From Marsupella aquatica (Eukaryota; Marchantiophyta), in NCBI GenBank assembly GCA_973895155.1, contig OZ316896.1, positions 17,112,001 through 17,176,000 on the forward strand: a stretch of 64,000 nt of DNA, read 5' to 3'. The position numbers and the translations under genes were made by a program. Shown piece by piece: positions 1-12,169 of the stretch. The notes beneath the pieces are model-generated. The model saw only the letters and a list, made by a program, of their open reading frames with translations, made no database searches and was not told the origin of the DNA. How positions within the stretch are numbered: position 1 is the stretch's first letter; each line of letters opens with the position of its first letter.

Positions 1-900
1 CTCCAGTACCAATCTCCTTCTTCTAGTACTTGGTCAATGCCCAAATCCAGTATCAACCAATCCCCTTCTAGTAGTTGGTCGATTAGTTCTCGACACAACA
101 GTAGAACAAACAATGCAGTGTGCTATGTCACAATCAGAGAGTGTCAATTAATCAGGGAAATCTATCAACCCATGTTTCACTGGCTCCAGTAGCAGACAAT
201 CTGCTTAGCGAAATCTCCACCGGGATGGAACGGATACGATGACCAAAGATTGAAATCCAATTCTCGTCAAATGTCTTTTTCTTTGTGCAGCAGCGTGCCT
301 ACCCCATTACTACTACTGCTACTACAGTACTGGACACTGCCCCAAAACGAAACGAGGGAGGGATCAGGGACGACTGAATTGCAGTCGAAGGAAGGGCAAT
401 CTTAAATTCAATAACAAATCATCCCTCACATTCACACTTCATAAAGTGATGACATACGTAGTTAGTCTACACAGACATGACACTGCCAAACGAAAAAGCA
501 AGAAAGGGCCAAATCTGGATGCATGATCTCAAAGGCAGGGGACAACACAAAGAGCCCAAATCTGGACACAGAATCCCAAAGACAGAGACCCAGGAAGGGG
601 AGAAAAGCCCCAAGGAAGAAGCACTACTTTCCTAAGAACGTCTCCTGTTTTCTGATAGGGATTTGATTGAGTGATGGAAAGCAGGGTGGCGGCAATGTGG
701 TGGTGGTAGGCCTGAGAAAAGGGAAAGATTTGTTTGCGTCAACTGTAGTAAGGTCTAGGGTAGCAGGGAGGGCCGTTTAAGACACGTTCTACAGTCAGAA
801 TCGTCAGCAGGTCTTTTTTAGTGTCGAAAATTAGCCAAACTAACCTCCATGCCTGAGCCTTGCTAATAATATATAGGTCACTGCCCACGTTGCAGAACAT
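1..900. other. No gene seen
   Basis: No convincing reading frame or RNA gene is visible. Near the left edge (about 18-100) a short imperfect direct repeat contains CTTCTAGTACTTGGTC and CTTCTAGTAGTTGGTC. The rest looks like ordinary non-coding DNA. Confidence 0.5.
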
Positions 901-904
901 ACAT

Positions 905-1440
905 CGTTGCTTAAAATAGTCCTTAAATAAAAGACTTTATCGCATAAAAGATTTCATTTAGTAAAAGGTATTTGTTATACAAAGATGTCCTTAAACCACC
1001 AGTGTCTAAGGGGTTTGGGGACGGTAAAATAGAGCACAAATTTACTATTTTGAGCACCTTTTTTGGTTTATTTTCGTGACCTGGATCCACCAGCTTTTGC
1101 CTTGGGGACAGTGGCGCTTTAAGTGAAAGACATAGTTATACAAAAGATGTTGTTAAGTAAAAGATGATGTTATATATATATAAAAGATATCATTGTACAA
1201 CAGATGTCATTGTGTACCTCATTGCACAAAAGATGTTGCAGATGGAAAGACGTCAATTAAGCCAAAGACATTGTTGCGGAAATGACATTCTGTGCAAAAA
1301 CCATCTAGTTTTGCAAATGATGCACTAGAGGAAAAGATGTCGTTGAGAAAATGTTGTTGTGCAAAAGATTTTGTTTGCCCAAAAGATCTTATTGTGCAAA
1401 AAAATGTTGTCAGTAAATATGTCATTGGACAAAAGAGGGG
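905..1440. repeat. Degenerate ~20-nt minisatellite
   Basis: The segment is built from many diverged copies of a short word close to AAAAGATGTCATTGTGC, spaced roughly 15-30 nt apart and best preserved between 1130 and 1440. The open frames that cross it on both strands come from this repetition and are not taken as genes. It ends just before a plant telomere-like motif (AAACCCTAA at about 1494). Confidence 0.55.
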
Positions 1441-1449
1441 AGACTGCAG

Positions 1450-1965
1450 CCACAGAAGTACTAAAATAGTTTTCTCCTTGGTTTTTTGCATTTAAACCCT
1501 AACCCCCTTTTTCCCAATTTTTCACTATTTTTGTCTTATCTTTTTCTCATCTGCCCTCCCTCCCTGCAGTCCCCCCTTGCTACCCCCCACACCAGGTGTG
1601 ACCTTGTGCAACACCTCGCCATCGGCACCCGTGCCACATCTTTGATAAAACATTGAAGTTCTTTGGTAGTTTCAGGCTAGAACCAGTTGGTCTATCTGGA
1701 TATTCACTTCGTTCATTCCACCATTCAACTAAATGTAAGCATACTTTTACAATTGAGAGACCAAAGCTCCAATGGACCAAGAAGTTGTCCTTACCTATCC
1801 CAGGACTTCATAAAGTCATCAGCCAGTTTACAGATAACAAAAGAGACTTGGTAAGGCTGGATTTTTGGGAAGGCGTTTCATTTTTGTGAAGGCCACTCTA
1901 AGTATTTTGGGCTTAGCAGGGAAGGATGCCAGTTTTTATTTTTATTTTTATGCCACAGACATTAT
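1450..1965. other. No gene seen
   Basis: A C/T-rich stretch (1500-1570) follows the telomere-like motif. Short open frames at 1580-1890 show no family resemblance and no splice context, so no gene is called. Confidence 0.4.
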
Positions 1966-2415
1966 TCAAGACGTCATTCCGTAGCGTAAAGACTTTCCTG
2001 ACTTTTCTCTTTGTACATTTGAGTGCATTAATTCTCCATAATGCACCCCTTTTTTTGAGGGAGTGGACTATTCAAAACACCATAAATATAGTAAAAGTAA
2101 AAATTAAATATAGTTTTACCATAAAAATAATAATTGAATTTAGTCAAGATCTCAAGATGATAACCAAATCTTATATGGTGATACTAACAAAATATCTATG
2201 AATAGAATCTAATATAACTAAAGAAAGTATATTTTCGGCCAATTCCATAGCAACCACTTCTTGGATGACCCTTTAATTTGAATTTTCTATTTCGGGGATT
2301 CACTTTTTCTTGTTTGTTATCGAAAAATCACTCAAGTTTCTACGTACATTAATGTCCTAGTTACGGGCATTATATCCCACAATGCCCTCTAACCAGGACA
2401 TTATCCTATTCAAAA
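1966..2415 (+). repeat. Dispersed repeat B, copy 1
   Basis: This stretch is similar, in the same orientation, to 37255-37920. Shared landmarks are CTTTGTAC..GAGTGCATT near 2010, CCATAGCAACCA near 2245, ATTAATGTCCTAGTTAC near 2350 and CTCTAACCAGGACATTAT near 2390. It has no coding capacity. Copy 2 carries an extra inserted element between the first two landmarks. It is probably transposon-derived, but no terminal structure is clear. Confidence 0.6.
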
Positions 2416-2469
2416 GACGCCCTGAGTATGGTGTACAAAACACCACTAAACTTGGTCCTCACAGAGATT

Positions 2470-2725
2470 GAGATAGGGCAATCACAAGTCCCCTTCCAGC
2501 ACCAACAGCTGATGCTATAGAACACTGGGTAAACTAATTGAAACAGGCTGCAAACAGCAGTTGGGAGACGGCTTACAGGTCACATTTGAGTTGAAAGTGT
2601 AAAAGGTGCTATTCGAGCCTACTTAGGCTTTCTGAGAGAGTCTATCCAAGCTTTGTCAGTCCCATGGGGGCTTAAGAGACAACATGCCAGTCCATCCAGG
2701 CTTCCACAATTGAAACTGCACAAAA
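2470..2725 (+). repeat. Dispersed repeat A, part 1
   Basis: It resembles 60740-60920 in the same orientation. Shared blocks are a variant of ACCAGCAGTTGATGCTCTA followed by GGTAAACTA/GGTGAAGTA, then TTGAAAGTGTAAAAGGTG with the downstream TTTGAG/TTCGAG. There are no recognisable protein remnants. Other pieces of the 60-kb copy recur, inverted, at 31.8 kb. Confidence 0.5.
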
Positions 2726-3256
2726 AATTAAAGGGGTAGAAGAAACTAATAAATTGTGAAAAATTAGGAGGAGATACATTGTCTAAAGGAGATTGACAGA
2801 AATGTGTACAGGAAAGTAGATGAATATGTCACCTTTCAGAGTGTACATTGGTTCGTCCCAATTTGTTAAGATCATGTCTTTCAGGCACACTGGAGGTGAA
2901 AGATGATCATTCAATTGAGATTTCAGTGAATTTCACAGAGATCATGGACAGCGTTTGCTTTGTGGGCCTGGATGATGGTGAATGCTGCATCCCTTTGTGT
3001 TTCATGGAGAAGAGGTTAATAGAAAGTCACAGATCATCACGAATTCTTGGCCTCATGAATTACTGGAGTTGGTCATCAGTCAGAAGAGAGGAGAGAACAT
3101 GTCCAACGATCAGAATTGTCTCCTTTTCTATCATCAGTGGAGATGCTGCCAAATAAATCGATCACCCAGTTGAATTGATCGAACTGATTGATACCTCAAA
3201 GAAGCAGATCGATTGTCCGTTCTGTTGGTTAGAGGAACGCGTATCTAACCACCACA

Positions 3257-6200
3257 ATGGACGCCAGACGCGAGATTGTACATAGAGAAAGAATTGCTGA
3301 CATCGAGTTCAAGATCTCTCGTCTAGGTATGTTCATAATCTGCGGCCCTCACTCACTGTTTAGCGTATTGTTTTTCTTTACATGAAGACTCTCAGACGTG
3401 GAAAAGAATTGCCCACCACAGCGCTACAGTCCTCATGTCAGCCCCTTCATATCGAAAGGAAGCAAAAAATTCGCCACCCTCACGGATTTTTCTGCATAAA
3501 CTTCCGATGACGTTATTTTCGGGGACAAGAAGAGAAACCTTTCTCGCACAGATGAAATTGGATACATTCGCTGCCATGATCACCTCAATATCAGGTGGGA
3601 ATGCAAATGTTCAATTAGTAACGCATCGACGAGATGGACGGCCTAGAGAATCATCCACATTCCCTAAACATCAGGCCAATCGATCCGTCGATACTTACAC
3701 TAGTGATGAGGAAGGGAACTGAGAACGGGCAAATCTCTAAAATCAGGGTTTCATCCCCATAGTTTCATGTAATATATGGCGACGACATCAAGAGACGAGG
3801 TTGTGCCTGGACTGAATTTGAACTGGTATTGGGTTACAAATTTGAGTTTTGTGCAAATTCTAGAACGGTGGTCAAATCAACAATCCTTGACCTGGAGAAG
3901 TGAGAAATGTTTTAGACTTGAAATCAGGCCACTTCATCTCATGTGCCCTAGATATCAGCTGGGAGTCCTGATGAACTGGAGGAAGTATGAGATTTCCATC
4001 TCTAGAAGACCAATGTTCCCAATGATATGAAATTCAACCCCAACATCTTACAATCCAATACGACGTGAAGAAGAGTTTGTCTCCATTACATGTTTCATTA
4101 TCAATTTCTCTTCCATTTGCGTGTAGTGCACATGAGAGAAGGTTCACAAGCTAGGTAACACAAAAAAGCTTCTAGACATAATACCTGATTGTGAGAAGCA
4201 CGAGAGAATCATGGTGCCCTTCTAGTTTCCTCCCAAAAGCTGAAATGCAATTATCCTCCCTATCCCGATACTTGTTTTCAAATTAGTTCTTAGTGAATCC
4301 AAGAGTGTCTTGAACGTAGCAAGCGTTGGAAGATGTAATCAATAGTTGTAGAGAAAATGAAAGGAATCCAACCGAGAAGTAGAAAGTTGCCGATGCCACT
4401 TTAATATCAATCCTACTATGGGAAATTTTATATAACGTTATGGGACAGTTCACTTGCGAAGCTAGTAGATGCAACAAATCTTCATATCATTAGCTTCACC
4501 CAATTCATCATGAGTTCGGCTAGATGCTTGAAAATTCACACTAGAAAATGCGGATTTGAAATACATTAGCCAATCCCTTTCACCTCTTGTGCACTATAGT
4601 TCCATTGAAAGCGCGAGACTAGATTGAGGATCCAAGACTCATTTCGTACTATCAGGAATTGCTCCTACCTACTACTGTACACATCTCTCGGGCCGGAGAC
4701 ACAATTTTGAGCCAAACTGGCTGCACTTAGAAATATGAATTTGAGGGGTCTCTTAATTACCACTGGATCTCAAATTAGTGGCCAGGACGTGAACAATTGA
4801 CCATTCAATGAAGTTACTCGATGAGAAGTCGTAAGAAAATTGGCTTTTATACAACGTAGCTGTCACTTCTCTCCTGATACATGAATTTGAGTAATGAGGG
4901 CCTCCCGGCCTGTTCACGACGACTACGCTAGAGAAAATGAGATTCAAACATTGTAACTGTGATTCACTTGCTTTCAATTGGTTCCTAGGCATTCTGGGAA
5001 AGGAGTACTATGATCTGGCTCAAATCAAGCTGAAGAGACATCGAACTCAAATCTCGATAGCAAGAACCCAGAACGCGCTGTTACATGCAGCTCTGAGCAC
5101 ATTGAGAGAAAAGGATAGGATAGCTCGAAAGAATGCTGGCGATCTTGAAAACTTGCGGAAAAAAGCTGTCTCTCTACGAGTTCATTTTGATCATCAAAGA
5201 CAACGAGTCTTTAAGCGGCAAAGAAAAGTGCGTTCTCCACGCAAACTCTTTGAACTTCATCGTCCAAGTTCGATCTAATAATGTAAGTGTAAAGAACTAG
5301 TAAAGATTTCACCGTTAAGTGATCATCTTAGGAGCTAGTAATGTACTAGATGAACACTTGTTGGCACACTAGATGATGACTTGTTCTCAACTCATCAGAC
5401 AACTATCACTTCGAATGTCGAATTTTGTGATAGTATTGTCCAATCGAGTCAAGTAAAACTGAAAGATAAAGAGTATGATTGTAAGTTTCCGCGAAACTCT
5501 CCTGAACTGAAGTATGGTAAAGGATGATAGAAGTAAGTATGCAGTATAATTGTAAGTCACGAAATTTAAGATGAGGAGACAACTGAACTATGGAACAGTT
5601 GGAGTGGCAAATTACTGGCACACACGCAGCCGAGCTGGAGTGTGCTGGAGTGCTGGATCCCAACACATCTCCAGAGTTGGTAATTCGGTCATTAGAGTCC
5701 AAGCTCGCTCGCGTACATATGAAAATGCACGATGTACAAATATTGATGAAACACTACGAAGGAACTCTGCTACCACTGAGAGACGAGTGGACTCTCTATG
5801 ATGCCAAGGTGAGATGCTCCTGATAGTTGCTACTCCGACTGCTGCCTGAACTTCGAATATAATTTCCAACACAATTGCGTCAGCTTAGTTATGATTGAGA
5901 CACATTCAAGACTTTAGCTGTGATCTCATTTTTGCCATGTCCTGGCGCATGATGGCCCTTTTGACATTTTGTTTCATGTGTTTCCTAGTCATCTACTGCT
6001 TTTTTTGTGGGTTGACTTCAATACATTTAGTACAGTTTCACGTTAATTTTCTTTTAAACCAAAAGGCTTTTAGTTGGTTGTCACTGGCTATTAACACTGC
6101 ACAATAAATAGTGCACAGCTTTTCAGTGGTAGTAAGGATAGGTTCTTGCAACTTGAAAAGGCGAAAATCGTTGATGTAAGATATGACATGCTCAAATTGA

Positions 6201-9200
6201 ATATCATGTGTTTAAAATAAATGTGCAGTGGCCCTTGCCACTATAGTTCGAACAGGTGAATGAAGCAAGTAAGACGTTTAGTAAGTATGCGAACAAGCGA
6301 GGAATTTACTTTCAGCTAATAAAACTTCTAAATCATGTTTCTACTCCACATACAGCTTGCGACTCTCCAGGTCCTTGTAAATATCAAGAACCACGAATGT
6401 GAGTTGCTGATCAATACGCATCATGATGCTATTAGAGCACGTGATGCTGCCAAAATTGAGCTTGAAGAGGTAGGTGAGATGTTGAAATTCCCTACACATG
6501 ATCTCTCAAACGTTTCTTTAAAAACGGCATACACCCTGAGCTTACGCTGTACCTTAGTAGAAACAATTATTTAATGTATATTTTTTCTGTAGCGTCACCT
6601 GATTTCTGAAGTTTGATTTCAAGGTAGTAGGTTTGCTTTAAGAGCTGGGACTCTTTTAAAAGTTGCAAGAAAATTAGTCTATCTGGCTTAGTTGCCTACC
6701 AACTAGTTTCTTAGTTCTTGTAGTCTCCATTTATTCATATTTAGGGGATGACTTGACCATGGCGACAGTACAATGTCACCTCTGCTTGATATTAGGCGTT
6801 CAAATTTCTAAGGAACTGTTCGCTTCAACATGGCACCTAACTAGAAAATAGCACACAACTTATGATTCAAGACGAAGGTATCTTGAATTGAGTGGCATTT
6901 CAACAGAAGTGGATATGATGGGTTCTCGTGGATAAATGAGTTATTGTTGACACCCGTTATACACATTCACATTTCAGATCACTGTATGAATAGCTCGATT
7001 CCACTAACATTTTCGCTTTCTTTGTTACCAGCTATTGGCATTCCTCGTTGGCTATAACAAGAAGGTATGCTCGGGTTTTCACCGGGGAAAACTAATAGCT
7101 CTGAAATTTAGTTATATCGTCTCCATTAATATATTGAATCATCCTCCAGGTTACTGTTCAAGTGAAGTTGTTTTAATATTTCAAATCTTCAGGATATTCA
7201 GTCTTCTATATCTAAAGAATGCATGATATTTACGGTGAGCTGTTGTACCCCAAACGGCGCCTGGCACCACTGTCATGTGCCAGACTTAAACATTGCTATC
7301 TGTAAGTAGTAAGTAGACATGTGCTTTCATTTTCCCAAGATCAGACGAATGTTCTCCTATGTTCAGTGACGCTACCGAACCTGTTCATAAAGAGAAGGAG
7401 AATAGGGTGCACACACTGAGAAAAATTTTGATTATATATCAGGGAATCATCTCTCCAGAGTTGAGACTGAAGATTTTGAGAGCAATTAAGGAGATCAAGT
7501 CTGTCATGGACGTGGAAAGCATGAGAGAAATGTACCACCAATTTTTAGTGCAAGAAAAGCAAAGCTCATACCTCGAATCAATTTACGAGGAGATGAGCCG
7601 GACGCTCGACCTAATGAGGGATGATGAATATCGGCCTCGCAGAGTACGTCGAACTCTCACCGGTGTTACTCTAGAGTCCATAGACTTGTGTTGCAAATCA
7701 AAAACGAGTCTTCACTTGTACGCACTGTGGGAGCAGCCACAGATACCTGGATAATCCAGTAACCGACTTAATGAACAATTCGTACTAAGCATTCAAGTAT
7801 TCTCATCTTGTGGCAATTCCACCTTCAACAACTGAATTGCTATTGCTTACTACTCTGCTCCATGAATCCCCCACAAAGCAAGTGCATTCGTGAATTGGAT
7901 TCGAGCTCTTGACACGAGGAGTTATCAAACAACCTTTATCCCTCAACAGCTTCAACATACTATTGTCAAGATTCGATTCCACTGTTGTTTATTAAGCACT
8001 GCTTCATAACATAATTAAGATGCAATTTGTTTATTTTCAAACTCTGCTAAGAATGTAAATGGACCGGCTGCGTCATGATTTATTTTGGATTTTGGATTTC
8101 GATCGTTGTCAAAGCTAGAAAAGAGAGAACGGAAAATAATCCATAAGTGAATTAGACAGGTGACTTGATTTGCACTTCATGCCTTGGTTGGATCCGTGTT
8201 GCTGTGTTCATTGTTGTCCATTTTAGATTTTACGAACTAGTGGCTAAACAGTGGGCTAATAGTCAGTGCTTGTGGGACTCTATCAAAACAGAGAAAGAGT
8301 AGCATAAAGGACAGAGACTACGCGGAGCGTATCATCGAAGGTACTACAATGATAGTTCGGAGACAATCTGAATGGAGGGGTTCACTGCCGTTGCTTCAAA
8401 TTCTTGAAAGTACCAAAAGCCTTGTGAATAGGCTCCACGAAGGACAGTTTACCTTGGTAAGGTCCTTTGTGATGGCGCACAGACTCTGAGTTCCACAGTC
8501 CAATTCATGCTTTACTATGGCAGTACCATTAGCTAACACGACCTGAGAAGAATTCAAAACTAATTGCTGCTAGCAATATCGACAGTGAAGCCTTAGTTCA
8601 GTCTCACGAGGCATCTGATGATACTTTGATTTCTTAAATCTTCGATATTTTATTTTATGTCCATTTGTGCTAGTGCTTCATTAAAATCTTTAGACTGTAA
8701 ATGAATCTCCAAATACTGTCAGGATTCGCACGACCATGGCACCACCTTTCCCTTTTGCTTTTTGACTTCTCTTAGCTTCGCTGTCCAATACATGAGGAAC
8801 CCTTATCTAAGACTGCGTGTGTTTGTTGCATATCCCTTGCAGACGTCAGATCACACTATTCAGAAAGAAATTTTAGAGAAGTGCAAGGTGTCCATGATTC
8901 AAATCCTTCAGGTAAAGTAAAATAAGTATTCCTCTTTAGAAAGGACTCGAGCTATCAAATTGTCGATTTGACGATTGTGTGTTGACATGAACAATTCTCA
9001 AAGTCATGTTATAGCTAGTACTGTCTCAATTTTGAATTTAGCTTACTTTCTAGAATCGTCCGTCCCATTCTGCAGTCAGTTCAGGGAATTTAGTCATGCT
9101 CAGTCGATTATTCAGCTAGTGTGCTTGTGAAAAGATAGAATTACTGACTATTATCATGGTTTATCAGTCCTTGTACGGACAATTGAAAAAGAGGCACAAA

Positions 9201-11153
9201 CAAGCTGTGAGGAGAGCTGAATATGAAGCGAAGGAAGCTGCACACTGGGCAAAGGAAGAGGCTGAGGTTGCAAGAAAGAAAGTTGCAGCGGAAGTGGCTA
9301 GACGGAAGTACGAGGAGAGAGCTGCTGCGAGGGAAGCCCAACGGCAGGAAGAGGAAGCACAACGGGAGAAAGAGAAAGCACTCCGCCAGATGATGGAAGA
9401 GTCCGAAGAAGCGGCAGATGATATGGAGGAAGAATCCCAATCACGACTTGATGACCCTTCAGACCTTCCAGAGGACATGACCCAGCAGGAGACTGACAAC
9501 ACCGTTTCAAGTGCGGATCAAGACGTGGATTATTCACATGATCAACATGCCAAAGAAACAGAGGCAGATGAGATGGCAGCTGCAACAGTAATCTTCCTAC
9601 CCAGTTTCACACAACCTCCTCCAGATGACAGAGAAGTTGCAAGGAGAGGAAGTACCACAGTCTCTTCTAGCGATGAAAGTGAAGCGAAAATAGAGAGATC
9701 TGCGGATCCGGGCCCTACTGCTGTCATGTCAGATGATGAAAGTATAGGAGGAACAAGCACAGTGGACGATGGAAGAGAGTCCGGTAGGTCCACTCCATCA
9801 AAAAAAACAGGAGCACCAACTGTAAGTAGCAGATTTGGACGTGCTACAACTTTCACAGAAACTAGAGCACATCCTGTAAGCAGCAAACTTGGGCGTGCTG
9901 TGACTTTTACAGAAACCTTCCGACCACCTACTGTAAGTAGTAGAATTGCTAAGTCTCCGGACGTGGAACCGCATCCAGTGACACCCACGGAACCAGCTCA
10001 TTCAGGGGATTCCAAGGAGGGCATTCGGGTAACGAGTGAAGAAAAGTCGATCGCATCAACCCCAGCAGCCGAATTAATGTATGAAGGAGGAGCCAGTGTT
10101 GACAGTGCGGTTGAGACTAGTGACGAGGTTTCAACAACAGAGGTTCCGACATCAGGGTCCGCAATTGGTGCTCGTGATAAGACTGCATCTCCAGAACTTG
10201 CTCAGATTGGAGAATTCCCTCCTTTGGCAATTGACGTCCACAGTACAACTATTTCAGAGGATAGTCCACTTAAGGCAGTTAGCCTAACAAGTGAGACAGT
10301 ACAAAGCTCGTCAGAAGAGGGCCTCAGCTCAGCAGACGTGTCGAGTGATGTGACTATAGAAGCGTTACTGCCAAGATCTCCAAGTGGAGCACCAGTTGCA
10401 TCAGGCTGGGGAACTGGAGAAAAGACACCCTCCCCAGATTCTGTATCAGTTGATGAGAGTTTACCTCAGAGCTTATCGAGGTCTCCAAGTCTTCCTAGAT
10501 CTCCAAGTGGAGCACCAATAGCAACGCAATACCCATTTGGCATGCATGGCGACGAGAGTGTTATACCACACATACCCCCGGACGAAATTGCAGCAACAGG
10601 AAGTTCAGGTGATGTCCTCTTAAGGGAGTCCGAATCAGGTGCTGAAATCCTGCCAAGCTCGGGGGAAGGACCAGAACTGCGAGGAGCAAAAGTGCCCGTT
10701 GCAGAATTGTTGCCAAGCACTCCAGAAGATATGCCAGGCGCAGCGAGGACAAGTAGTTCCCGAGGGAAAGGAGTTGCAGCAGAAGAGAGTGTAGAACAGA
10801 GCCCAAGAATACCAGAAACGAGGTTGACAAGGTCTCCTAGTGGAGCACCAATAGCTTCAATATGGCCAGAACAAGGAGCAAAGGTCGCCTCTCCAGACAT
10901 TTTGTCGCTTGATGAGAGCTTGCAGCCACAAACATGTGGAGGACTACGGTCTCCAAATGTAGAACTGCCTAGATCTCCAAGTGGTGCACCCGTAGCAACA
11001 GCAGTCAAGTTTCCATTTGGTTCAAGTTTTTCCGAGACGTCGTCCCCTGCCGGAACTTCAGGTACCGGCAGGTCACCAATAGGCACCGCAAGACTGCCGT
11101 CTGAGACGGGTACTGAACCAGGGGCACCAGGAACCAGTGATCCTCAGAAGTAG
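3257..11153 (+). CDS. ODAD3/CCDC151-like outer dynein arm docking protein with long disordered C-terminal tail
   Basis: Proposed exons: 3257-3326, 4989-5227, 5599-5808, 6356-6469, 7032-7064, 7193-7234, about 7354-7643, 8843-8911 and 9168-11153. All junctions keep frame with GT/AG borders except the start of exon 7, which is unresolved (a micro-exon may be missing). The product is about 1,016 aa. Exons 1-8 encode a charged coiled coil. Its order of blocks matches what I recall of CCDC151: GKEYYDLAQIKL near the N-terminus, then VIRSLESKLARVHMKMHD, then HHDAIRARDAAKIELEE, then YHQFLVQEKQSSYLESIY. That family (Chlamydomonas ODA10) helps dock outer dynein arms on ciliary doublets. The last exon adds about 110 residues of Ala/Glu/Arg helix, then about 550 residues rich in Ser, Pro, Thr and Glu, longer than in animal homologues. 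Other ODA-docking coiled-coil families (CCDC63/CCDC114) are not excluded. Confidence 0.6.
3435..3722 (+). other. Unassigned open frame inside intron 1 of the ODAD3-like gene
   Basis: A 95-codon frame lies within the 1.66-kb first intron. It could be an optional exon, because an upstream AG would keep its frame with exon 1. However it runs into a stop without a convincing donor and has no resemblance to the coiled-coil family. Joining exon 1 directly to 4989 gives better coiled-coil continuity, so I leave it out of the gene model. Confidence 0.2.
10374..11000 (+). repeat. Four RSPSGAP(V/I)A repeats inside the last exon of the ODAD3-like gene
   Basis: The motif RSPSGAPxA starts at 10374, 10497, 10830 and 10971. 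It is embedded in a larger repeated context: motif, variable linker with a SPD-x(2,3)-S-x-DESL element, then motif. Two copies are followed within a few residues by PFG. Codons are mostly conserved between copies (AGATCTCCAAGTGG), which suggests recent duplication. An upstream triple (VSSRFGRATTFTET, VSSKLGRAVTFTET, VSSRIAKSP) lies at about 9825-9955. Confidence 0.75.
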
Positions 11154-11832
11154 AGAAAGCAAGAGAGTGAACTTCAAACGAAATCTGGCAGCAACAAGAA
11201 CACCTTAAAATTCATACAAGGAGTATTAGGAAAAAGCACTGTTCTGCAGACCAAGAGGTGAATCCCGTTATATACTGTGACCCACAGTCTATGTACCCAA
11301 TGAACTAGGAATAATCCTGAAAACCTCCAGAATTCATACTAAACGCACAGGAGTCGAGCTTTGATCAAAGAAAGACGCCAAAAACCAACAGGATCCATCA
11401 ATAAATGTGGATCAACTTGCGAGATGAAATCGATCGAAAGGTTCCACTAATTGGGTTTCTTGGGTATCAGGCAACCTGATCCAGCAGGGTGATCAAAATG
11501 CACTTGCTGACGAACATGAATTGAACCTGCGATCGAGAACTATTCTTCCAATGAGATTCTGATCAATTGCCTCCAAGTGGTCTCAACTTGTTTTCCTCAG
11601 GTATGAAATTTCGATTGGTGATTGACGCACTGGATCATAAATCGTGTATGCAACCTGTAATTGATTTGAGTAATTAAAGAAGCTCGATTCCAAGTGTTGG
11701 GTTGTTGTGAAGTCTGTCGCGACAATGTTACATCGGACTAGAGTCGCTCCTAAACTGCTTCACTTCAGATGACAAGGACGCCACCAAAGCACATTGAGAC
11801 AGTAACTTCGATTACAATGATGATCACCGAAG
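11154..11832. other. 3' flank of ODAD3-like gene, no further gene
   Basis: No other gene is visible between the stop codon at 11151 and the minus-strand frame at 11833. The sequence presumably holds the 3' untranslated region and terminator. No canonical AATAAA is evident close to the stop. Confidence 0.4.
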
Positions 11833-12064
11833 CTAACTAGAAACCGTCGGAGTCATCGGATCAAATGGATCTTCAGGTAATAACTTATCCTTGCGACATT
11901 CGTTAAAGTATCGCTTTAACTTCGTACAGTTCTTCAAGAGCTTGTCGACTGCATTGTAATAGTAATCTCCTTCGTAGATTTCTGGCAGGTCCGTTAGTTC
12001 GACCGCATTGTAATAGTGATCTCCTTCGTACATTTCTGGCAGGTCTGTTAATTTTAGTTTCAAC
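11833..12064 (-). CDS. Possible terminal exon with a tandem 19-residue repeat, unknown protein
   Basis: On the minus strand two adjacent 57-bp copies encode LTDLPEMYEGDHYYNAVE and LTDLPEIYEGDYYYNAVD. They are followed by a Lys/Cys-containing segment (KLLKNCTKLKRYFNECRKDK) and a stop. The repeat length is a multiple of three. The DNA copies differ at only a few of 57 positions, and the changes I translated are conservative (Met/Ile, His/Tyr, Glu/Asp), which suggests coding constraint. I do not recognise the protein. No upstream exons were found with confidence, so it may be a fragment of a gene or a chance frame over a minisatellite. It faces the ODAD3-like gene tail to tail. Confidence 0.35.
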
Positions 12065-12169
12065 TCCAGTTTCATTCAGGAATGATTTAGCATAGTGACA
12101 GATATTTGATTCATAACATTTGATCCGAGATCTAAGTACGATTGCTATTTTGTTTTGGGGGGGAAACAA

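Noticed and set aside
10466-11086. 206-codon minus-strand open frame
   Set aside because: It lies wholly opposite the repetitive last exon of the ODAD3-like gene. The plus frame has the exon continuity and biased composition, and the minus frame is its shadow. The same applies to minus frames at 9141-9988.
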